From an uncultured Clostridia bacterium (GTDB lineage: Bacteria; Bacillota; Clostridia; Oscillospirales; Acutalibacteraceae): a stretch of 13,211 nt of DNA. The translations under genes and the position numbers were made by a program. The notes beneath the pieces are model-generated. The model had not been told where the DNA came from. It saw nothing but the letters and a program-made list of their open reading frames with translations, and did not search any database. Positions 5,436 to 11,747 of this stretch are shown one piece after another (within the stretch, counting starts at the first letter, position 1; the number at the start of each line of letters is the position of its first letter). The stretch covers positions 1 to 13,211 of the forward strand of contig CALAQQ010000187.1 of assembly GCA_937888485.1 (NCBI GenBank), read 5' to 3'.

Positions 5436-6821
5436 TTATCGTTCAATTTTTCTTTGATGTGTTTTGTTTGTATTGGTTCGTATTGAGTCGTAAGCATAAC
5501 GCTCATACATTTTTGAATGTTCGTTGATGTTGTCCATTTTGGTAACGACATCCTCGGCTCTGAGTTTAACTCTGTTCAGGATTTTAAGATTCTTTCTTGA
5601 AATCCTCATAGCACCGGTGAGCGTTGAGATGTGGTCACGCAGTTCCTTCTGCTGATTCTCATCACCTGAACGCACGGCCTTCTTAAATTCGTTTCTCAAA
5701 ATCTCTCTGGCTTCGTTCATTTCCTGCAAATGTTTTTCAGTATCCTTCATCAGTGCATCAAGGTCATCGTAGCTTTCAACATCGTTGTCGCAAAGCAAAT
5801 TCTGTTCCTCGCAAAGCTGGTGAAGTTTCAAAATTTCTTTTTCAAGATAACCTTCAACCTCGTTGCAATGCGGATGCTTCTTAAAAATTGACAGCCCCTT
5901 ACACAGACAAGTGTAGGAGCTGTTGATACCGCTTTTGTAATTGAAAGGATTGCCGTCGAAGAATAAAGTTTTGAGAGTTATTGAATCGTGAACAACTCTT
6001 CTTGAAGAATGCCGTCTCGTAATAATTACATCTTCAATATCGTTAATGGAATAGCCCTCGCCGATGTCGCAAAGCCATACGGGGCGTTTAAATCTTTTGT
6101 GATATACCGTCGGCTCGGGTCGGTTGAAATCAAATTGATAACCCATTTTTTCCATATTCCACACGAAAATTCTGAATGTTGAACTGCGTGAAAGACAAGT
6201 ATCAATATGAAACTTTAACAGGTCGTACTGATGGCTTTCGCCGTTTTTCTCGGCAAGGTACTGCACTCTTCTCGGTGCCTTGTGCGGCTTTTCAACAACG
6301 GATAAACCGTACTTGATACAAAGCTCATCGGATACTTTTCGCATTTCGTTATAGCTTTGCTTGCAGGCGTTGAACTTTTTTCCGTCAACCATTGAGACAC
6401 TGTTCACAACAAAATGATTATGAATGTGACCTCGGTCAAGATGGGTTGCCACAACAACCTCGTGTCGGTCTCCCCATAATTTCTGTGCAAGTTCTTTTCC
6501 GATTTCGTGAGCAAGCTCGGGTGTAACCTCGCCCGGCTTAAAGCTCTGATAGCCGTGAAAAGCAATTATCCCGTCCTGCTTTCCGTAAACCTTTTTTGTC
6601 TCCGTCATCTGGTCACGGGCAAACTCGGGGTTGCAATTTATGCCGCTTACAAAATATTGCATCTCGGTTTTTTCGCTTTCAACAGCGTAATCAATAACGT
6701 CCTTAAGCGATTGCAGTTCATCGTTGCTGTAATAATCATTGAGCGTTTTATCGGGATTCATTGCGTAATCAACAACGCTTTTCAGCGTTCCTTTAATTGA
6801 CCATATTTTAGTTACCGCCAT
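5436..6821 (-). CDS. MobP-type relaxase / mobilization nuclease
   Basis: This 461-aa protein nicks DNA at oriT and becomes covalently linked to the transferred strand. The N-terminal relaxase domain shows the motif I tyrosine in VVDYAMNPDKT (Tyr19), a middle motif with FHGYQSF (His89) and the metal-binding histidine triad HLDRGHIHNHF (His127, His132, His134, His136). The C-terminal half is helical and charged (about 385-445). I place the start at ATG 6821 (MAVTKIW), with AGAGGA 10 bases upstream; a longer frame exists but overlaps mobC throughout. The start overlaps the mobC stop by 14 nt, suggesting coupling. No type IV secretion genes are present, so transfer would depend on a helper element. 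Confidence 0.93.
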   Translation of the reverse strand: MAVTKIWSIKGTLKSVVDYAMNPDKTLNDYYSNDELQSLKDVIDYAVESEKTEMQYFVSGINCNPEFARDQMTETKKVYGKQDGIIAFHGYQSFKPGEVTPELAHEIGKELAQKLWGDRHEVVVATHLDRGHIHNHFVVNSVSMVDGKKFNACKQSYNEMRKVSDELCIKYGLSVVEKPHKAPRRVQYLAEKNGESHQYDLLKFHIDTCLSRSSTFRIFVWNMEKMGYQFDFNRPEPTVYHKRFKRPVWLCDIGEGYSINDIEDVIITRRHSSRRVVHDSITLKTLFFDGNPFNYKSGINSSYTCLCKGLSIFKKHPHCNEVEGYLEKEILKLHQLCEEQNLLCDNDVESYDDLDALMKDTEKHLQEMNEAREILRNEFKKAVRSGDENQQKELRDHISTLTGAMRISRKNLKILNRVKLRAEDVVTKMDNINEHSKMYERYAYDSIRTNTNKTHQRKIER

Positions 6822-7155
6822 AATTTTCTTTATCCTCTGAAGAAAACTGTGATGAGATTTTCTTTTCGGTTTCACGAAGAGAAAGAATCGCATTTCGTAT
6901 TTCATTTGCGTTACTCCAACCCCTTGTGTTTGCAACCGCCGCAAGCTGATTCAAGCTGTTGCCTGCAGCACGTATCTCTCTTATCAGAGTTACATAATCA
7001 ACCGTCGGTGCTTCCTTCAGCACTTTGAAATTAATCATCATCCTAATTACCTTAGACTTGGAAAAGCCGGATTTTTCACAAAGATAACACAGATGCTCAT
7101 ACTCCTTTTCTCCGAGATATGCTTTAACAAGCCTATCCTTTTTATTTTCCTTCAC
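6808..7155 (-). CDS. mobC: MobC-like relaxosome protein
   Basis: This 115-aa protein from GTG 7155 has a ribbon-helix-helix-like N-terminus (KAYLGEKEYEHLCYLCEKSGFSKSKVIRMMIN) and the C-terminal MobC signature IREIRAAGNSLNQLAAVANTRG. MobC proteins bind oriT next to the nic site and help the relaxase open the strands. The GTG is chosen because GGAGGTGA is about 11 bases upstream and the conserved region starts right after it; an in-frame ATG at 7224 would run back through the structured DNA of the oriT candidate. Its position directly before the relaxase gene is the usual one. Confidence 0.82.
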   Translation of the reverse strand: MKENKKDRLVKAYLGEKEYEHLCYLCEKSGFSKSKVIRMMINFKVLKEAPTVDYVTLIREIRAAGNSLNQLAAVANTRGWSNANEIRNAILSLRETEKKISSQFSSEDKENYGGN

Positions 7156-7207
7156 GGAATGTTTCACCTCCTTTTCTATGATTTGTTCAGGCCAGATGTA
7201 CCCGAAC

Positions 7208-7310
7208 GGATTTTGTGGTACCAAAATCCAATGCTCGCTAAACTTCGGACAGCAATAAATATTGAGTGTTCAATCGTCCTCGTTTAATAACTGTCCGACA
7301 AGAGAGCATT
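7208..7310. other. candidate origin of transfer (oriT)
   Basis: This noncoding stretch upstream of mobC holds nested symmetry: a perfect hairpin GGATTTTG / CAAAATCC (7208-7215 and 7222-7229, loop TGGTAC); outer arms AATGCTC (7230-7236) and GAGCATT (7304-7310); inner arms TCGGACAG (7245-7252) and CTGTCCGA (7291-7298); and a small central dyad ATTGA / TCAAT (7261-7274). oriT sites of MobP relaxases usually lie beside mobC and carry inverted repeats next to nic. The nic position cannot be assigned from sequence alone. Confidence 0.5.
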
Positions 7311-7311
7311 C

Positions 7312-7599
7312 TTAATTGTTGCTTTGGTTTTTAAGGTTCTTACGGTTTCGTTTACCGTTTTTTGAAAACGCTTCCTTTGCTTCTTCGGTATGTGGCTTGA
7401 TGATTTTGAAAGTTATGTTTTCAAGCTTAACCGCCGCACGAAGAAATCCCGGCTGTTCATCATCGATGATATAAACTGCATCGGGTATTTCCTTATGAAG
7501 ATCAAGAATCTTCTTGTTAAGGTCTTTCAAATAGCTCTCAACCTGAATTTCATCATCGCCTACCGCAAACCAATAATGGTTTTCTTTTACCCTCGGCAT
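7312..7599 (-). CDS. hypothetical protein of the mobilization operon
   Basis: This 95-aa protein is not recognised. It is mixed alpha/beta in appearance, with a DAVYIIDDEQPGFLRAAVKLENITFKI core, and ends in a basic, Asn-rich tail (KNGKRNRKNLKNQSNN). No signal peptide, membrane segment or cysteine motif is visible. A strong site AAAGGAGG precedes the ATG at 7599, so it is very likely translated. It sits between the VLP-like gene and the oriT candidate, so a role in mobilization or element maintenance is possible, but nothing in the sequence shows it. Confidence 0.75.
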   Translation of the reverse strand: MPRVKENHYWFAVGDDEIQVESYLKDLNKKILDLHKEIPDAVYIIDDEQPGFLRAAVKLENITFKIIKPHTEEAKEAFSKNGKRNRKNLKNQSNN

Positions 7600-7782
7600 A
7601 CTTCTTTCCTCCTTTCAAAAATTTTTTAGTGTACCGTTTTAGGCGTATTTTTATCGGACTTAACTCCGTGTTTTTGAGCATTTATCGAATGGAAATTTAC
7701 TGAACGATGATTTGTTCAACAAAACAATTTCTATCGAACAAACGGTAAATCCGATAAAAAAGGCCTGCCGAAACAGTAAGTC
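7600..7782. promoter_or_regulatory. structured intergenic region with TATCGRA repeats
   Basis: There is no gene here. Perfect 11-bp arms TTTTTATCGGA (7648-7658) and TCCGATAAAAA (7750-7760) enclose an A/T-rich stretch with a second dyad TTTGTTC (7711-7717) / GAACAAA (7736-7742). The core TATCG(G/A)A occurs four times (7652-7658, 7683-7689, 7732-7738 and inverted at 7750-7756). It could bind a regulator, ParB or the initiator, or carry an operon-internal promoter. Confidence 0.45.
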
Positions 7783-8004
7783 TTAAGAATCAATTATTCG
7801 TTTCATCAACGCCTTATTCTCGGGCAGTACCGACTCAAGAAAGTATCTGCAAACAATGTGACTCGGTGTTATGAGCTGAGGACAGATGTGGGTTTCTCCG
7901 TCATCAAGCAGCAAACAGTTACTGTCATAACAGTTGCAGCATTGAGCCTTAATAAGGCTGACCACCTTATCAAACGACTGCGGGTTCAGTTTTAATTTCC
8001 GCAT
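7783..8004 (-). CDS. cysteine-rich VLP domain protein
   Basis: This 73-aa protein matches the Cys_rich_VLP pattern found in clostridial conjugative and mobilizable elements: a short helix, then CCNCYDSNCLLLDDGETHICPQ, then CRYFLESVLPENKAL. Five cysteines (CC, C, C, C) plus a later Cys suggest metal binding or a small disulfide or zinc fold; the function is unknown. AAAGGAGG lies 8 bases before the ATG at 8004. It is the first gene of the leftward mobilization operon, with a terminator-like hairpin between it and the divergent glycoside hydrolase promoter. Confidence 0.85.
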   Translation of the reverse strand: MRKLKLNPQSFDKVVSLIKAQCCNCYDSNCLLLDDGETHICPQLITPSHIVCRYFLESVLPENKALMKRIIDS

Positions 8005-8033
8005 AGAGCGTGCCTCCTTTCTTTGGGACTTTG

Positions 8034-8072
8034 GTTATAAAAAAACACCCGTCAAAATCTGACGAGTGCATG
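8034..8072 (-). terminator. leader terminator / possible attenuator before the mobilization operon
   Basis: On the minus strand CACTCGTCA and TGACGGGTG form a 9-bp stem (one G-U pair) around a 5-nt loop, followed directly by seven T residues. It lies upstream of the first mobilization gene and downstream of no leftward gene. It may attenuate operon transcription begun further right, or insulate the operon from antisense transcripts of the hydrolase region. I could not find a convincing minus-strand promoter here. Confidence 0.65.
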
Positions 8073-8079
8073 TATGCGG

Positions 8080-8109
8080 TTGATTTATTCGGGACAGGTA
8101 TGTTATAAT
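8080..8109 (+). promoter_or_regulatory. promoter of the glycoside hydrolase gene
   Basis: The -35 box is TTGATT (8080-8085) and the consensus -10 box TATAAT (8104-8109), with an 18-bp spacer and an extended -10 TG at 8101-8102. It is the best-formed plus-strand promoter in the window and leaves a leader of about 40 bases before the ATG. Confidence 0.72.
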
Positions 8110-8157
8110 CATCTCGACAAATAAGAATTTGCGGAACAGATATAAAAGGAGAAACGT

Positions 8158-9747
8158 ATGACACAAATCATTTCATTTTTTCTATCCGTTGTGTTTGCAA
8201 TTGATATGTTTTTTGTCGGCTTATTGCCTGAAAAAAAGCTCGTTATTACGCAGACGGAAACTGAAACGGAATACTATATAAACGGCGAAAGCGATTGCTT
8301 ACGTTTTGGAGTTGTTGGTAAAGATAATCTGTTTGAGCCTGACGATGAAATTAAGGTTGTTATTGAATGCCTTGATGAATCTCTTAACGGTACAAGAGCA
8401 AAAATCTCCGTTAAGAGTGAGCAGACAGGCTTTGATAAGCGAGGATATGTTAATTTAATTTTTGATGTGCCGTATAACACCTTCACTTTTTCGTCAGATA
8501 AAAACGGAATTTTTACTGTTACGATTGAACTGACCGATAGAACCAAATACAGTTTCAACATCGGTGTTCTTCCGAAAAATACACAGGCAAGCGACGGCTT
8601 TTATTACGGAATTCAGCCGTATATAACCCGTGCTTATACTTGGGGTCAGGGTTTTCAGCTTCCGAACTATACTGCAGATGAATCAGTAGATAAAATCCTT
8701 GATGCAGCTGAATATCTCGGTGTAAATCTTGTTCGTGAGGACAGTGTTGGTTGGGGTGCAATGCAGAGTGAGGCTTACGGCGAAGTGAATTTCTCCGTGC
8801 AGGATTACCTTGTCGGCAAGGTCAACGAGCGCAATATGAAATATAACTGGCTTCTCGGCTTCAACGCAGGCAAATGGTCTGCCGCAGAAAAATATAAAGG
8901 AAATTACGATGAATCAATCGGTTGGACTTACCCTCCCGATGAAAATATTTGGTCGGGTTTTGCAGGCAAGATTGCAGAACATTACGCAGACAATACCGAC
9001 ATTCTGTGGGAAATCTGGAACGAGCCGAACTGGTATTTCTTCGCAGGCACTCCCGAAGAATATTTTTCGCTTCTTGAAAACACGGCATCAATTATCAAAG
9101 CCGAAAATCCATCAGCATATATTTATTCGGGCGGACTTGCAGTTGCAGAAAAAGAGAGCAACCTTGTTTTTTATCAGAAATCTGCAGAGTTGATAAATAA
9201 AAATCTGCTCGATAATTACGGTTATCACAACCACGACGGACTCGATAATTACTATAATTATATGGGCAAGATGTTATCGCTTACAAAATCTGCGGGACTT
9301 TCAAACGGCGGTTTCAACAGCGAAAGCGGTGTAGGCGGTACAGATGCGGCAACAATCGCATGTAAGGCACTTTACACCCGTTCAACAGGAGCAAGCGGAT
9401 TTGTTTCGTTCGCATTCAGAAAAACTGTTACACCCGAAAACGATATCAACGATTTTGCTTTTTTCAATGAATATTTGCAGCCAGACGAAGCTGTAATTTC
9501 TTACGCAACTGTTATCCGTTTTCTCGGCAATGCGGATTTCGTTAAGAATATTTCAAGCGAAAAGAATCTCGTGATTGACGAATACAAGGCAAGCGGGAAT
9601 AAAATTGAAGTATATTACAGCCTTGGTAATAAAACTAAAATCGCTGCACCCGAAGGTGATTACACCGCTTATGATATGTACGGCAATGAAATACAAATCG
9701 GCAGGAAGCTGACTGTCAGCAATACACCGATATATATTGTTTATTGA
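8158..9747 (+). CDS. clan GH-A glycoside hydrolase (GH39-like), probably exported
   Basis: This 529-aa protein has a hydrophobic N-terminus (about 4-23), a beta-rich domain (about 28-140), a TIM-barrel-like catalytic region (about 147-460) and a small C-terminal beta domain (about 468-529). The acid/base Glu289 is in EIWNEPNW, and a nucleophile candidate Glu389 in FNSESG lies 100 residues later, a spacing usual for clan GH-A retaining enzymes. YGYHNHDG (354-361) resembles substrate-site loops. The NEPN motif fits GH39-like xylosidases and relatives, but the family and substrate cannot be fixed by eye. The N-terminus lacks the usual basic residues of a signal peptide, so it may be an anchor or a weak signal. 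AAAGGAG lies 6 bases before the ATG. The gene has its own promoter and terminator, as expected for cargo. Confidence 0.8.
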   Translation: MTQIISFFLSVVFAIDMFFVGLLPEKKLVITQTETETEYYINGESDCLRFGVVGKDNLFEPDDEIKVVIECLDESLNGTRAKISVKSEQTGFDKRGYVNLIFDVPYNTFTFSSDKNGIFTVTIELTDRTKYSFNIGVLPKNTQASDGFYYGIQPYITRAYTWGQGFQLPNYTADESVDKILDAAEYLGVNLVREDSVGWGAMQSEAYGEVNFSVQDYLVGKVNERNMKYNWLLGFNAGKWSAAEKYKGNYDESIGWTYPPDENIWSGFAGKIAEHYADNTDILWEIWNEPNWYFFAGTPEEYFSLLENTASIIKAENPSAYIYSGGLAVAEKESNLVFYQKSAELINKNLLDNYGYHNHDGLDNYYNYMGKMLSLTKSAGLSNGGFNSESGVGGTDAATIACKALYTRSTGASGFVSFAFRKTVTPENDINDFAFFNEYLQPDEAVISYATVIRFLGNADFVKNISSEKNLVIDEYKASGNKIEVYYSLGNKTKIAAPEGDYTAYDMYGNEIQIGRKLTVSNTPIYIVY

Positions 9748-9809
9748 TGTTAGAGCGATTTTTATGACAAATTCCAATTTGTCGAATTAAATTTAATAAT
9801 ATACCTTAA

Positions 9810-9850
9810 ACTCCTTCGATGGATAAACCGTCGGAGGAGTAATTTTTTTG
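9810..9850 (+). terminator. rho-independent terminator of the glycoside hydrolase gene
   Basis: ACTCCTTCGATGG (9810-9822) pairs with CCGTCGGAGGAGT (9828-9840) through 13 positions with two wobbles, around loop ATAAA, followed by AATTTTTTT. Confidence 0.9.
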
Positions 9851-10054
9851 AAAAATTTTTAAAAAGTGGACATTAGGTTTCCATTTTAAGGTTTATTTTA
9901 CTGTTGTAAAAATTTTTCAAAGCGGAAGTAAAGCTTCCGGTTTTAGGTTTATTGTAATTTTATGAAACAGTCTATTCAAACGAAACAGCAAAAAATTTAA
10001 AAAAATTAAAAAAATTTTTTTAAATGGGCAAAAATCTTGCCACTTTAGGTGTTA
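9851..10054 (+). repeat. three diverged copies of a ~47-bp hairpin repeat
   Basis: Three units at 9851-9897, 9908-9953 and about 10009-10054 share the same order: AAAAATTTTT tract, a short stem-loop, then (T)TTTAGGTTTATT. The stems differ in sequence but keep pairing (TGGA/TCCA; CGGAAG/CTTCCG; GGCAA/TTGCC), with loops of 5 to 9 bases. Unequal spacing (11 and about 55 bp) and covarying stems argue for structured sites selected in RNA or single-stranded DNA. No coding frame crosses them. They lie just upstream of the replication operon. Confidence 0.7.
9988..10026. other. A/T tract, possible DNA unwinding element
   Basis: From 9990 to 10025 every base is A or T, in phased A runs broken by TTT or TT and ending in a T run. 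Such tracts are bent and melt easily, and are typical of replication origins. It lies between hairpin units 2 and 3 and about 630 bp upstream of the RepA_N-type initiator gene. It could equally be the expanded A/T part of unit 3. Confidence 0.4.
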
Positions 10055-10213
10055 AAAGATAATTAAAGACACTTATCGGGATTGTGCAACATCAAATGTA
10101 AACGCTCAGCAAATAAACAGCTAATCTGTCCATTTAAAATTTATAAATGATTTTGTAAGCAATATTTACAAGTTAATTCACATCACAAAAGAATACCGAA
10201 AAAGGAGCAAAAC
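10055..10213. promoter_or_regulatory. upstream region of the replication operon
   Basis: There is no gene here. It holds one TTATCGGG site (10073-10080), similar to the TATCGRA sites at 7652-7760, and a dyad TTGTAA / TTACAA (10153-10158 and 10166-10171). A promoter for the leader ORF and replication operon is expected within it, but no -35/-10 pair stands out. Confidence 0.35.
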
Positions 10214-10276
10214 ATGAAAATTAACTTCAGAAATATAGTCTCAAACAACAGTTTTTTTAAGAGTAAACCGCCTTAG
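10214..10276 (+). CDS. 20-aa leader peptide ending Lys-Pro-Pro-stop
   Basis: The frame starts at ATG 10214 with a strong AAAGGAG 6 bases upstream and ends with codons for Ser-Lys-Pro-Pro then TAG. The ribosome binding site is as good as those of the long genes. The stop codon is the first part of a 7-bp hairpin (TAGGGTA / TACCCTA, 10274-10291). Pro-Pro before a stop is a known slow-termination context. The peptide is most simply read as a regulatory leader for the downstream operon rather than a functional protein. I know no named relative. Confidence 0.6.
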   Translation: MKINFRNIVSNNSFFKSKPP

Positions 10277-10325
10277 GGTATATTTACCCTACCATGCTCG
10301 AAACTCATAAATCAGACGATTTGAG
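10263..10325 (+). promoter_or_regulatory. leader hairpins, possible translation-coupled attenuator
   Basis: Three structures can form: GTAAA (10263-10267) with TTTAC (10283-10287); TAGGGTA with TACCCTA (10274-10280 and 10285-10291), which excludes the first; and an 8-bp stem with a 2-nt bulge (10304-10325, loop AGAC). A ribosome stalled at the leader stop would cover the first two. None is followed by a T-run, so control would be at translation or RNA stability rather than by termination. Confidence 0.45.
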
Positions 10326-10356
10326 GATAAAAACAAAGACTTAAAAGGAGGCATAA

Positions 10357-10647
10357 ATGAAACGATTAACCAAATATGAAAAAGAGAATATCTTTCTCTC
10401 AAATGCTGCGGAAGATTACTGGTCTGTTTACATTAACTCAAAGCCGTTTAAAAGGCGTTTTAAGGAGTATGATGACAAATATGCCGGCATTTTGATTCAC
10501 GAGCATACAGACCAATACGGAGGCGAATTATACAAAGTTCCGAAAAACTGCATATCAATCAGACTGCTCCCTCCGAGAACGGATGAACAGAAAAAGAAGG
10601 CAAAAGAACACGCAAAAAACGTCGGTCTCGGAAGAAAAGCGGGGTGA
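10357..10647 (+). CDS. small conserved mobile-element protein (orf96), function unknown
   Basis: This 96-aa protein has AAAAGGAGG 7 bases before the ATG. It starts LTKYEKENIFLSNAAEDYWSVYINSKPFKRRFKEY and ends with VPKNCISIRLLPPRTDEQKKKAKEHAKN. This outline, a predicted strand (WSVYI), an Arg/Lys-rich helix and a proline-rich VPK...PP segment before a basic helix, resembles small proteins common in clostridial phages and integrative elements that have no assigned role. The basic C-terminus suggests nucleic-acid binding. It is the first long gene of the replication/integration operon and ends 4 bp before the initiator start. Confidence 0.78.
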   Translation: MKRLTKYEKENIFLSNAAEDYWSVYINSKPFKRRFKEYDDKYAGILIHEHTDQYGGELYKVPKNCISIRLLPPRTDEQKKKAKEHAKNVGLGRKAG

Positions 10648-10651
10648 TAAA

Positions 10652-11473
10652 TTGAGCGATAATTCAAGCAACAATTTCCCGTTTATTAAATTGCCGAGAG
10701 CATTGATTGACGATCCGAATTTTTCAGGATTATCTGCAGAAGCCAAACTATTATTTTCTCTTATTCTTGACAGGATGGGAGTATCGCAGATAAATGCGGA
10801 CAGATTTACGGATAAGAACGGTAATCTGTTTGTGTACTACACCATTCAAGAAATCTGCATAAAGCTTGGCTGTAGTCACGGAAAAGCGGTAAGACTTGTC
10901 AACGAACTTGAATATCATGGACTTATTTTCAAGCAAAGAAAAGGTTGCGGGAAACCGAATAAAATCATTGTTTTACCATCCGTTCTGAGAATTCTCAAAA
11001 CAGTACATAAGAAATCCGATAATGAGAATTCAGAAGTTCCCGAAAACGGAAATCAAAAGTTCTCAATATCGGAAGGAATCTATAATAACAACAGTTACAA
11101 TAACATCAGTTACCTCCATCCATCTATCGAGTATGAACGGTTGATAGAAAGCATCGAAGAACAGATTGAATATGATTGCATAAACGCAGATGCGGAAATA
11201 GTCAGGGAAATAATTCTCATTATGGCAGATGTTATTTCCGGGACAAGCTCCACCGTCAGAATCGGCGGAAGTGATTTTCCGAGAGAAGTTGTTATTTCAC
11301 GATTCAGAAAACTTACTGCAGAACACATTGAATATATTGTCGGTTGTATTGAAAGCAGTGAAACAAAAATCAAAAACATAAAAGCATATCTGATTTCAGC
11401 TTTGTTCAATGCACCGACAACAATAGCAAACTCTGTTTCGGCGGAATTTGCATATTATCAAAATTTATCTTAA
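10652..11473 (+). CDS. RepA_N-type replication initiator with C-terminal DUF6017
   Basis: This 273-aa protein has the N-terminal RepA_N winged-helix signature (about 10-105: FIKLPRALIDDPNFSGLSAEAKLLFSLILDR, then YYTIQEICIKLGCSHGKAVRLVNELE and a GLI wing). A variable linker rich in Asn and Ser follows (about 120-150), then a DUF6017-like domain (about 155-270: IRIGGSDFPREVVISRFRKL, EHIEYIVGCI, KIKNIKAYLISALFNAP). This pairing is common in clostridial integrative elements and theta plasmids, where the protein would start replication of the excised circle. I place the start at TTG 10652 because GGGGTGAT, which matches the anti-Shine-Dalgarno sequence, lies just upstream and overlaps the orf96 stop; the frame further upstream lies inside orf96. 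Confidence 0.87.
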   Translation: MSDNSSNNFPFIKLPRALIDDPNFSGLSAEAKLLFSLILDRMGVSQINADRFTDKNGNLFVYYTIQEICIKLGCSHGKAVRLVNELEYHGLIFKQRKGCGKPNKIIVLPSVLRILKTVHKKSDNENSEVPENGNQKFSISEGIYNNNSYNNISYLHPSIEYERLIESIEEQIEYDCINADAEIVREIILIMADVISGTSSTVRIGGSDFPREVVISRFRKLTAEHIEYIVGCIESSETKIKNIKAYLISALFNAPTTIANSVSAEFAYYQNLS

Positions 11474-11483
11474 GGAGAAACAA

Positions 11484-11669
11484 ATGAATAATACTTTCAG
11501 AGATTACCCCGACGTTGTGAGCATTGAAGAACTTCAGGATATGCTTCACATCGGCAGAAACGCCGCCTATGACATTGTCAAGGAAGGCAAAATCAAAACT
11601 ATCAGAATCGGCAAACGATATATCATTCCGAAAACAAGCGTTATAAATTTTCTCGAAACAGCGTCTTAA
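11484..11669 (+). CDS. excisionase-like helix-turn-helix protein 2
   Basis: This 61-aa protein is a compact HTH_17-type excisionase domain: VVSIEELQDMLHIGRNAAYDIVKEGKIKTIRIGKRYIIPKTSVINFL. The ATG at 11484 has AAGGAG 7 bases upstream, and the gene follows the initiator stop by 10 bp. It precedes integrase 2, as excisionase genes usually do. It shares only the fold with the excisionase-like protein at 4319-4552. Confidence 0.87.
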   Translation: MNNTFRDYPDVVSIEELQDMLHIGRNAAYDIVKEGKIKTIRIGKRYIIPKTSVINFLETAS

Positions 11670-11672
11670 CTC

Positions 11673-11700
11673 TTGTAAACAGTAAAATATTATGTATAAT
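11673..11700 (+). promoter_or_regulatory. promoter of integrase 2
   Basis: The -35 box TTGTAA (11673-11678) and consensus -10 box TATAAT (11695-11700) are separated by 16 bp, 47 bp upstream of the integrase start. Integrase 2 can therefore be expressed apart from the replication operon. Confidence 0.62.
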
Positions 11701-11747
11701 TTTAATTACGGAATGATTGACTGTTTTCCAATCAGAAAGGAGTATCA

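Noticed and set aside
6822..6944. Longer relaxase from an upstream ATG
   Set aside because: The extra 41 residues overlap mobC in another frame, look unlike relaxase sequence and have no better ribosome binding site than ATG 6821.
7156..7224. Longer MobC from ATG 7224
   Set aside because: It would translate the structured oriT candidate and lacks a ribosome binding site; GTG 7155 has GGAGGTGA upstream.
7970..8164. 64-aa frame on the minus strand across the intergenic region
   Set aside because: It crosses the leader terminator and the hydrolase promoter and overlaps the VLP-like gene start; no ribosome binding site or family resemblance.
9851..10054. CRISPR array
   Set aside because: Only three units, unequal spacing, stems that differ between units and no cas genes.
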